Source: Neoceratodus forsteri (taxonomy: Eukaryota; Chordata; Ceratodontiformes; Ceratodontidae). Taken from it: a DNA stretch of 64,000 nucleotides. The position numbers were made by a program, and so were the translations under genes. The DNA is taken from NCBI GenBank assembly GCA_016271365.2, contig CM028129.1, positions 1,007,699,501 through 1,007,763,500 of the forward strand. Direction: 5' to 3'. Shown here in pieces: positions 55,842 through 64,000 of the stretch (position 1 is its first letter; every line of letters starts with the position of its first letter). The notes under the pieces were generated by a model that saw only the letters and a program-made list of their open reading frames with translations, was not told where the DNA came from and made no database searches.

Positions 55842-58610
55842 GAAGGGATGGAAGATAGTCCTGCTAAATGCCAGGAGCTTGAGCAATAAAATGCCTGAGC
55901 TTCAGGCGATGCTGACTGAGGGAGAGGTGGATGTGGCAGCTGTAACCGAGACCTGGGTCACCACAGGGCACGACTGGGATCTGAACCTGGAGGATTACAC
56001 CATGTTCAGGAAGGACGGGGGGAGGGAGGGGTGGTAATAATAGTCAAAAACTGCATTGACATACGAGGAGTGGAGGAGGCGGAGGGAGCTGTGGAGGCGA
56101 TTTGGGTCACCTTGATAACAAGGGGGGCAAGAGAGTAAAAATAGGAGTGGTGTACAGACCCCTTGCGTTGGTGGAGGAACTGGATGAGATTCTGGTGGCA
56201 GATGTTGGGAGACACTGCAGATTGGGTAGGGGAAGAGTGGTGGTGTTGGGGGATTTAAACATGCCAGGAACGGACTGGGGGACTACGAGATCCTCGGAGG
56301 CCAGGAAACGGAAGTTGTTGAATGTCTTTCAGGACACGTTCCTAACCCAGCAGGTGGGGGAACCGACCAGGGAGGAGCAGATGCTGGATGTGGTCCTGGC
56401 AGACAGTGACCAGATTGGTGACCTGGAGGTAAGGGACCCATTGTTAGGGAGCGACCATGCCACGGTCTGGTTCTGCCTGGACCTAGGAGGGGTAGAAGGC
56501 TGCACAAAGATGGAGGTAATTGACTTTAGGGGGGCGGACTTCAAAGAAATGGGAAGGATACTTAAGAAACATTTGGATGGGATTGGGCCAGACATGGACA
56601 CTGACAGTAGGTGGGAAATTATCAGGGGGGGGCGCGCAGGATGCTACTGGCACCTGTGCAAGAGTGAGACACAAATGCGGTAGGGCCCAAAAACCCTGCT
56701 GGTGGACCAGGGAGGTTCAGGAGGTGGTGAGGGGAAGGAAGGCGGCCTATAGGCATTTCAAGTGCACAAGGAGTGCAAGGGATCGGGGGAAGTAAGAGCT
56801 GATGCCACTACGGTGGTGAGGGCAGCTAAGGCAAGGAAGGAGCAGAACCTGGCCAGGGAAATAGGAGAGGGAACAAAGGGTTCTATAGATACATTGGGGA
56901 AAAACAAAGGGTAAAAGGGCAGATTAGCAGGATTAAAACAGGGGAGGGATGGGTACAAGACCCCAGGGAGCAGGCTGAGGTACTAAATGAGTACTTCACC
57001 TCAGTTTTCACTAAGGAAAATGGGGGGGCTTCCTTATACAGGGGAGGAGACGGTGAAACAGAGGAGGTGGGTACCCTTACCGATCATGGGGTCGGGGGGG
57101 GGGCATCACGGGCAGAAGGGGGGGGAGGCATTGCAGGGGGACGAAGTAGCGGAGGAGGAAATCACGGCAGAGAGAGTGAGGAAAGTCCTCGGGTCCCTTA
57201 AGAAGGAGAAAGTACCGGGGCCGGACAAAATTCATCCCAGAGTGTTGAAGGAACTGGCGGATGTCCTGGCCAAACCCCTGGCGGAGCTTTTCAGCATCTC
57301 CCCGAGTACAGGGTGGGTGGCCCAGGACTGGATGGTGGCGCATATAGTGCCTATCCACAAGGGTGGATCAAGGGAGGTGGCAGGGAACCACAGGCCCGTC
57401 AGCTTGACCTCAGTGGTGAGCAAGGTGATGGAGGGCATCGTAAAGGAGAGACTAGGGGGTGATCTGGGGTGCCAAGATGATAGATAGTATGGCTTTGTCC
57501 CAGAGAAATCGTGTCAGACAAACCTTGTGGAGTTCTATGATTGGGTGATAAGCGCCTTGGGCCTGGGTAGACTGGTGGACGTCCTCTTTCTTGACTTCAG
57601 CAAGGCATTTGACTCTGTCCCTCATGGGGGCCTGTTGGATAAGTTGGGGGAAATGAGGGTGGGAAACAAGATGATCAGATGGATAGGGAATTAGCTCCAG
57701 GACCGGACCCAGAGGGTTGTGGTTGTCGGGATAGTCTCATCCCCAAGGAAGGTCATTAGTGGGGTCCCTCAGGGATCAGTCCTTGGGCCCCTCATGTTCA
57801 ACACCTACGTCTTGGACATAAGGAAGAGTATCAGGAGTGAGATGAGTCTCTTTGCGGATGACTCAAGCGCTGGGGTTGGTGGTGGATGGGGAGGAGGGGA
57901 GGCGGCCCTCAGAGGATCTGGAGGCTCTGGAAGGGTGGTCTAGAAAGTGGAAACTGAGGTTCAGTGCAGGGAATGCAAGGTACTACACCTGGGAGCCAGA
58001 AACCCAGGCCAAGTGTACACGGGGCTACAAGTCTGTGTCTGAGGGGGACCTGGGGGTGGTGGTGGATGTCAAGATGAACAACTCAGAGACTTGTAGGAGG
58101 GCTGCGGCCAAGGCCAACAAAATGCTGGGATGCATCGCTAGGGGTATCACCTCCAGAAGGAGGGAGGTGATACTACCTCTGTACAACTGCTTGGTGAGGC
58201 CGCGCCTCGAGTAATGCGTACAGTTCTGGAGGCCACACTTAAAGGGACATTGAACTCCTGGAAAGGGTCCAGAGGAGGGCAACCAAAATGATCTGGGGCT
58301 TGGGGGACAGGACCTATGGGGAGAGGCTCGAGGAGCTGAATATGTACACATTGGAGGAGAGAAGAGACTGGGGGGACATGATAGAGGTCTTCAGGTACAT
58401 GAAGGGGGGGTGAATAGGGGAGACGAAGTCAGGGTGCTCCAAAAGAAGGGGGGGGCAACTAGAGGGCATGGGTGGAAGCTGGAGGGGGGAGAAAAGAGGA
58501 GGTGTTACTTCACTGAGAAGGTGGTGGGGCCATGCAGTGAGCTGCCCGGGGAGCTGGTGGAGGGGTTTAAGAGGGGTGGGACAGGTACAGCGGAAGGGTT
58601 CTGGAAGTAA
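55842..58610 (+). pseudogene. CR1-6 ORF2: endonuclease and reverse transcriptase, broken
   Basis: Endonuclease is LLNARSLSNKMPELQAMLTE, VAAVTETWVTTGHDWDLN (Glu), VVVLGDLNMPGTDWG (56,239-) and GSDHATVWFCLDLGG (56,451-), with the catalytic set intact across one frameshift. RT is KEKVPGPDKIHPRVLKELAD, HRPVSLTSVVSKVMEGIV, stop, YGFVPEKSCQTNLVEFYDWV, LFLDFSKAFDSVPH, SGVPQGSVLGPLMFNTYVLD and MSLFADDSSAG (57,848-). C-terminal blocks are KANKMLGCIARGITSRRREV and FTEKVVGPCSELPGELV. At least four frame breaks, several at G-runs. Confidence 0.86.
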
Positions 58611-58777
58611 AGTCCAGTGCAGCGAGAATATCCAGGACTAGGAAGGGGGAAGCCCGAGAGGGAGAGGGGGCAGCAAGGTCAGTTCTCAGGGTGGGGGCTG
58701 ACCAAACGAGCAGACATGAAAGACGAAAGGCCTGTTCTGCTGGCATTTTAGTATTTTAGTGTGTTAGTATGTTAGTA

Positions 58778-59040
58778 AGATGGATTGTTGCTTGCATCCA
58801 GTTCTGCTACAGCAAGATGGGCAAGCAGCCACCCACAGGCCTCCAGGCCTATTCGACCAGGGGTACAGCTGCTCATTAGCAGCTGCTAGGGATATTCCCC
58901 TGGTGGAAATCTGTAAAGCAGCTACCTGAAAAACTGTTCACACATTTACCAAGCATTACTGCTTGGATGTTCAGGCCAGAGGGGATGCCAGTTTTCGCAC
59001 AGCAGTCCTGCAGAGCCTGTTTCCTAAGTAGGTTCTGTAC
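58778..59040 (+). pseudogene. DIRS-3 tyrosine recombinase, C-terminal stub
   Basis: IVACIQFCYSKMGKQPPTGL then QAYSTRGTAAH matches CIQFCYEKLGKVPPSGLRAH in DIRS-2. The His of H-x-x-R is Tyr here (AYSTRG), so the site is damaged. The nucleophile region KHYCLDVQ is near 58,950 after a shift. The first Arg and the whole N-terminal domain are missing because of the deletion beside CR1-6. Confidence 0.8.
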
Positions 59041-59046
59041 CCACCT

Positions 59047-59165
59047 CCAAAGGTACTGCTTGGTAGTCTGCATTAGTCAGAGTACAGTAAGATTTCCTGG
59101 GGTTTGAAGAAAAAATTACTTACCATTGTAAGCTTGTTTCTTCCAAGGGAATCTTACTGTATTCT
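59047..59165 (+). repeat. DIRS-3 internal complementary region
   Basis: CATTAGTCAGAGTACAGTAA followed by AATTACTTACCATTGTAAGC and GGGAATCTTACTGTATTCTG complements both outer ends of DIRS-3. Confidence 0.85.
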
Positions 59166-59384
59166 GCGCTCCCTCCCTTCCTCCCCTTCTAGAACCTCAG
59201 GGTCACTGCACTTCAGCTGTATATGTATTGTTGCAAACCTGTGGGTATTTTTTTTTGGGCATTGTGACTTGAGTCTTTAGGATGCCATTCTGATTTGTTT
59301 GGGGAGTGGTAATTAATAAGGGGGGGTAACTTTTTAAATAGTACTGTTAGTATAACTAGTTCACTGTGCATGCTTCATAAGAAT

Positions 59385-59577
59385 CTGACGGTTAAAGAAC
59401 TGTAACCAGGGACAGTGGTTTGAAAATAGAGCTCGAGCCTAGCATTCCATCATTTGCATAGGTTCTGTTTACCACTTTGGGTCCGGGCAGTCCTATGGTG
59501 AGACCATACTGCATTAGTCAGAATACAATAATATTCTCTTGGAAGAAACAAAATTACTATGGTAAGTAATTTTTTCT
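59385..59577 (+). repeat. DIRS-3 right terminal repeat
   Basis: Inverted copy of 50,175-50,370, with the extension GGAAGAAACAAAATTACTAT and GGTAAGTAATTTTTTC as in DIRS-2. Confidence 0.86.
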
Positions 59578-60597
59578 CTCCCTCACCCCCATCACACCCA
59601 CTGATGTCCACTTTCCACCGTAGCGGCATTAGTGGTACCAGGATCACACACATGAAAGAGCAGCCGGAGCGGATATTGCAGTGTGCTTGAGCTGCCCTGT
59701 GCTACACTTTCCCCCAACCCCCTCAGTCTCACCACAGTTCAGCAGCCCCCTCCCCCCGGTAACAGAGGGAGAGTCAGTGCAAGACAGCGAGTGAAGGACA
59801 GGTACAGAGAAACACCTTGACCAATCCTCTTTGTCTCTCTCTTTGACTGTTTGTCGTATTGGGACCCAGATAGGTAGCCAGAAAGCTGCAAGCAGGAGCA
59901 GAGAGAGACAGAGTGCAAGCATCACAACTTGCTTAACCAGGTGGGCAGGGAGAGGGAGACATGCTGCAGCAGCACAGTGAAAGTGACTCGCAGTTGCTTT
60001 CACTGAGAATCTATGTACATGTCAGCATCTTCGGGTGTGGGGGGAGAGAAATGAGCTGCTCCGTTCTTCACTGCCGCCAACAGCACACGTCGGTGAGGAG
60101 AGAGCCCGCGGGAGAGAGCACAGTAGGGCAATGGACAGTGCTGATGAACTGCAGTACTTTTGGGGGTGAGGGGTACAGCAGATGTTGCAGTGATTTAGCT
60201 GTTCCGATATTGGTAGTGGTACCATCACACAGAACTTCTGTAACGGACACATCTGCCCCGACTCCATATACAATTCCAAGTCTGGCACCACTGTTACTTT
60301 TCCCTTACCAGAAGTTGTAATTCTGTTGTTCCTCCTTGCCGTTCGTTAATGAGCAAGAGACAGTGAGTGAGAGAGGACCTGAAAAGAGAGAGCAGCTGTC
60401 ACAGAATATTATGCACAACAAATGTCAGAAATTATACAAGTACAGTATTTCTGACAGTTGTATGTTCATGACAGCAGTCAAAGTGCCATTATTTGTTGGG
60501 GATTTTTTTTTCAAGGTGGCAGGATACATACATATTTCTTATCTTTGCAAAACGTTTTTAAGCACTTTTTCTTTATTTTATCTTGTTTCAAACACCC
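59578..60597. other. intron, no recognised element
   Basis: C-rich then mixed sequence. A small perfect hairpin GTCAGAAAT...TATTTCTGAC lies at about 60,424-60,456. No coding similarity recognised. Confidence 0.4.
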
Positions 60598-60772
60598 CAT
60601 GTTATAAGTGCAATAACCCACTCCAGGTTGTGCTGTTATTGAGGATTAATGCACACCTAGGTGCTGAGAGGGCACATGGCCTGAAGCCTAGATACCTCAC
60701 AGCGCACCCGGGTGTGCGTTAATCTCCAATAACAGCACACCCTGTTGTGGGTTATTGCTTACATAACACATG
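60598..60772. repeat. foldback hairpin 1 (about 170 bp)
   Basis: GCAATAACCCACTCCAGGTT...GGATTAATGCACACC at the left is mirrored by GGTGTGCGTTAATCTCCAAT...GGGTTATTGC at the right, arms about 50-60 bases, loop about 50 bases. It may be a MITE or the remnant of a DNA transposon; no target duplication was fixed. Confidence 0.8.
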
Positions 60773-61184
60773 CTTGTTATGCACTTGTTCACTCTGTAAC
60801 TGTCACTATAATATGTCTCCCCCCATGTACTTTGTTGTATTTGTAATAAATTCCAAGTCACCCCTGAAACAGGGACTTTCAGTCTCGGTGGGTCCTACCC
60901 GATTATCAGAATGAAATAAGTAATGGGTTAGCATAAGTTGTATTGCCTCCAAATATATGCTTATTTCCATCTGTAGAAATGAAGTCTTTGTTTCTTTCCC
61001 TGTGCATGAATTATGTCTCCATTTATTGATATGTTTCCAAAAGTTTGGAAATATGAGATTTGACATTCAGTGACACACATTCATCATCAAAGCAGGGGGG
61101 AATATGTAGTGCACAGAGGCAACCTTCGGATTTCGGTTGCAGCAGTGTACCAGATATGGTGATCCGTAAATGTCTGTTACATAA

Positions 61185-61331
61185 GCATTACTCCACGACA
61201 AAGGAGGGCTCTACTAGAGGAATTAATGCCTGGTTGGGTGGGTTGGGGCAGGAGGACGCAGGCAGAGTGCCTCCAGCCACCAACCAGGCATTAACTCCCT
61301 CGTAGAGCCCGACTTTGGAGTGGATTAATGC
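61185..61331. repeat. foldback hairpin 2 (about 147 bp)
   Basis: GCATTACTCCACGACAAAGG...ATTAATGCCTGGTTGG is mirrored by CCAACCAGGCATTAACTCCC...GGAGTGGATTAATGC, arms about 53 bases. The start GTTACATAAGCATTACTCCAC resembles the outer part of hairpin 1 (complement of GTGGGTTATTGCTTACATAAC), so the two may be related. Confidence 0.8.
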
Positions 61332-61621
61332 GCTTTTAACATGCCAAGCACAAGGAGAATACTGTTATAAGTGAATTAAATGTAGGAAACAAATGAAGAG
61401 CAACTCAGATTATTTTTTAATACAATATTGTATGCTGTTCAAGCCGGCACTTTAGACTGAACTGTAGGCTATCTTAATGTATGGCTGTGCCTGTGCACGT
61501 TGAGTAATCCACATGTATTTATATTGTGACTGCTGCTTTAATATAGTTTGCGTTATGTTTTCGAATAAAAAACAATACCATTAACTCTGTGTAGTAATCA
61601 CGTCAGGGTCAGAGTTTCCTT

Positions 61622-61942
61622 CCGTCTTTCGGATGAGACGTCACCGTCTTTCGGATGAGACGTTAAACCGAGGTCCCATCTGCCTGGATTGGTGGTAGTT
61701 CAGGTGGATGTTAAAGATCCCATGGCACTTATCGAAAAGGAGTAGGGGAATTTCCCCGGTGTCCTGGCCAAATTACCCTCATTCACTAAAAATACCACCA
61801 ACAGCTTAATGTGGATCAAGGTTAGTTGGCATTCATCTGTATCCCCCTCCCCCGGGTCGTGCCTGAAAATAGGCAGGATTTGTCTAGTGCACTTACCCGG
61901 TCAACAAAAGCTAAATAAAAATAAAATAAAAAAATAATACAG
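61622..61942 (+). mobile_element. HE1/V-like SINE, 5'-truncated, with 22-bp internal duplication
   Basis: Plus strand. It starts within the central domain; CCGTCTTTCGGATGAGACGT is present twice in tandem (61,622 and 61,644). It continues GATGTTAAAGATCCCATGGC, GGGGAATTTCCCCGGTGTCC, GGGTCGTGCCTGAAAATAGG and a TAAATAAAAATAAAATAAAA-type tail. The tRNA head is missing. It aligns along its length with 35,384-35,655. Confidence 0.85.
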
Positions 61943-62714
61943 TGCTCTGTTCACTCATTTTGTTCATTTAAACTTGTGATTCACTACTGCATTATGGGGA
62001 CAGTAGCAATATTTGCATATCTGGCATCTGACTTGCTTCTATATATGTCAGTGTTTTCAAATATGCAAGTATTTGTGCTGTCCCCACAATGCATTAATGA
62101 GTTGAAATTCTCTTGTCTTCCTCTTGACAGCTGTGATGATCGGTCTAGGGTTCTGCAGAAACGAAAACACAGACAGTGGTAACTGCTCACTTTTTCTCTC
62201 TCTTACTGTGGACGGCAACAGTGATCACTTCAGTGCCGGACTTCTGCAGGTCGCTTGCATTTCCTGCATTTAGTGTTAAGTCCAAGGTTTGTCTTTCTGT
62301 CTGTGCCCTCTCTGCATTTCTTGCTCGATCGCAGTACATTGATTGTCAAGACACTGGCCCGCAGTATCTGAGGTCGGGTGGGTGGGTAACACATTGAGGA
62401 GCATTCCCATTTCTCTGATATGGGATGTGTTGCCGCATGTACTAGTGCCACTTATAGGGAGGATCAGTCAGACAAAAAAGGGACAAACACATATGACAGA
62501 GGCAGTGATTATTTTTGTCTCTGTGTCACTGTGTTTAAGTAAGCGTGCTCCCAATGGCAAGTGGGTATTACTAGGGAATTAATACCCGCTTGCTATCAGG
62601 TCATGTGTTGTCTTTTATCCAATGTGAATACTTGATTTGCCATACACATTTCTTGCCATTTTACAACCCTTTTTAAAGGTGTAATGTACTCTGTTGCTTC
62701 TGATTTGTATCAAA
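61943..62714. other. intron, no recognised element
   Basis: It contains a small inverted pair GGCAAGTGGGTATTA / TAATACCCGCTTGCT near 62,556-62,594, similar in theme to the hairpins at 60.6 and 61.2 kb. No coding similarity supported. Confidence 0.4.
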
Positions 62715-62942
62715 CTAGAATACCACCTGACTGCCTGCCATGCTTCTGTTTGTCGTAGAGACTAAAAGCTGCTGATAACCATTAGAACAATATATCAGTA
62801 TGTCTTTACCAAGCCAGGTTTCATGTAAAATTATCATATCCTGGTTAGTTACGGTCCAAATAAAATCGGTAACTTGGTTTGTCACCAACAAACAAGAATA
62901 TAAACCCTGTAAATTCCAGCTACTAATAATAGAAGATTTCAT
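62715..62942 (-). pseudogene. LINE endonuclease N-terminal relic
   Basis: On the minus strand: SIISSWNLQGLYSCLLVTNQ, then QDMIILHETWLGKDILIYCS and NGYQQLLVSTTNRSMAGSQV. The W-N-L start, a D-x-I-x-L-x-E-T-W-L motif with the catalytic Glu, and GY...R..GG-like spacing fit the first third of a LINE AP endonuclease. The LINE clade cannot be named. The rest of the element is not seen to the left, so this is an isolated piece. Confidence 0.55.
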
Positions 62943-63235
62943 GTTGGGGATTATGTACTAATAATTAACTGGAACTGTGAAAGTCTTTTTCTAGCACTTT
63001 ATCATTTTTATGCACGCTGTTTGTAAATAGAGATATTGTACTATAATAAAGCGGTTACTTCCTGTGAATGTTCCCTTTTTTAAGGTTACATATTCAGTTA
63101 TGAGTTTGCTACAAACCACATTTTAGCAAATGTGTAATTTCAGCAGTAATCAGTATCAGTTAGTGATATATTTTTGCAAGTGGCATCACCAGAAGTTTTC
63201 CTAAGAGTCTGTCTAGGAGGATCTGCACTGTGATG

Positions 63236-63490
63236 CTGTTGTCACAGAAGCAAGATTCTGGACTGAGGCTCGTATGATCTCCTGGCATCCCCAGAGATTT
63301 GGCCATGTGTCTGTCCAGAGGTGTTTATAATGCGAGTCTGTTACTACAAAGGTGGTATTCTTAACTGGGGCTCCAGTGTCGTCCTGGCCTCTCCATAAGT
63401 TGTGCTGTGTGCCATCCAGAGGAGTTGGCATTACAGTCCTGTTGTAGCAAAAGTGGGATTCTAATTTGAGGCTCCAGTGTTCTTCCATGG
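63236..63490. repeat. about 100-bp tandem repeat, 2.5 units
   Basis: Units start at CTGTTGTCACAGAAGC (63,236), CTGTTACTACAAAGG (63,338) and CTGTTGTAGCAAAAG (63,438). The shared inner blocks are GATTCT...GAGGCTC and GTCCAGAGG/ATCCAGAGG. Units are about 80 percent alike by eye. No function is implied. Confidence 0.72.
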
Positions 63491-64000
63491 GGATACCTTC
63501 TTTGAAAATAGACCCTGTTATCTTCTGTTGCTTGCTTCGTAATTGGGACCTGGCCTAGTGCCACATCTTCAACAGTCTTGGCAAAACAGTCTTACTCTTA
63601 CTCTGTTTAGGTGTAGTTGATCATGTAGGTGGTGATCAGGATGAATTTTATGGAAGTGGAGCACATTGACATTTGGGAATGCTGAGCAAACACTAGATAT
63701 TTTACTATTCTTTCCTTGACATGGGATGGTACATCTCACCTGGGAAGTAAGGTAGAGACGATGACTTTCGTATTGGAAATTTATTTTTTGACATTTCAAC
63801 TGACATTTGTAGCTGTATGTCTGTGTCCTGATCTCCTCTGCTTAGATTTTGTTCCAGTATGTATAATTAAGGACTTTGGATTACTGAAATTCTGTTCAGA
63901 TACGATTTGCATTGCTATGCCTGTAGTGGGGCATTTAATTTTAACATGTTTCCTGGGGAACAGTCTTTATTTTCATTTATGGATTTTCCATTTGAAACTG
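63491..64000. other. intron, no recognised element
   Basis: Nothing recognised up to the window end. Confidence 0.4.

Larger units (their letters stand above)
53429..58777 (+). mobile_element. CR1-6, near full-length, G-rich CR1 LINE
   Basis: It has a 5' UTR with a TTTAAAAG box and 60-bp tandem repeats, ORF1 (zinc motif, esterase), ORF2 (endonuclease, RT) and an end of ATTTTAGT-like octamers at 58,743-58,777 (GCATTTTAGTATTTTAGTGT). The coding strand is strikingly G-rich with many G-runs, unlike CR1-4 and LINE-X. At about 5.35 kb it is the longest LINE in the window. It interrupts DIRS-3 between the RNase H and the recombinase end. Confidence 0.86.
50175..59577 (+). mobile_element. DIRS-3, split by CR1-6 with internal deletion
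   Basis: Left terminal repeat, gag, RT and the start of RNase H (50,175-53,428) are followed, after CR1-6, by the recombinase end, internal complementary region and right repeat (58,778-59,577). Aligned to DIRS-2, the stretch equivalent to 41,053-42,500 is missing. So most of RNase H, the linker and most of the recombinase were lost at the CR1 insertion. The element belongs to the DIRS-2 subfamily, as shown by gag and by the right-end extension. Confidence 0.86.

Noticed and set aside
62085..62176. Exon-like stretch: pyrimidine-rich tract, AG, then a short open frame
   Set aside because: The short frame does not match the next expected part of BRPF1 or any known protein, and no convincing donor follows.

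Overview
This window looks like vertebrate nuclear DNA from a species with a large, transposon-rich genome. One conserved host exon lies at 27,993-28,149 on the + strand. It has canonical splice signals and encodes a piece of a BRPF-family bromodomain/PHD scaffold protein, best matching BRPF1. Nearly everything else is intron packed with old transposable elements. The mix is tyrosine-recombinase DIRS retrotransposons, CR1-clade LINEs with an esterase-type ORF1, L2-like LINEs, an L1/Tx1-like LINE, tRNA-derived SINEs (including one resembling the HE1/V-SINE group), a Tc1 element and a FLYWCH-MULE transposon. This suits an amphibian (caecilian or salamander) or a lungfish better than a mammal or bird. 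The sequence alone does not fix the species.

Layout. 1-290: tRNA-like SINE. 291-5,630: DIRS-1. 5,640-11,158: AT-rich CR1-like LINEs and fragments. 12,430-21,190: an L1-like LINE split by a 639-bp TTAA-flanked foldback, a SINE, a CR1 copy, and a second CR1 copy that itself holds a Tc1 element. 21,480-25,868: near full-length CR1-4. 27,993-28,149: BRPF1 exon. 28,376-29,200: HE1-like SINE split by another SINE. 31,841-46,965: DIRS-4, an old element opened by an L2-like LINE, an HE1-like SINE and a FLYWCH-MULE transposon. The MULE was in turn entered by DIRS-2 (37,668-43,339), the best-preserved DIRS here. 47,040-49,620: L2-like LINE with an inverted 5' part. 50,175-59,577: DIRS-3, split by near full-length CR1-6 with loss of about 1.45 kb of DIRS sequence. 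59,578-64,000: intron with foldback hairpins, an HE1-like SINE, a LINE endonuclease relic and a 100-bp tandem repeat.

How it works together. No operon or host pathway is visible beyond the BRPF1 exon. The value of the window is a readable order of insertions: empty-site junctions, target duplications and matching terminal repeats show which element entered which. Nearly all element coding regions are broken by frameshifts and stops. The Tc1 transposase is the closest to intact, with one premature stop about 19 codons before the expected end. I saw no clearly new host system. The most unusual items are the FLYWCH-MULE relic, the roughly 500-bp tRNA-headed SINE family, the TTAA-flanked long palindrome and the Cys/His motif at the start of the DIRS gag proteins.
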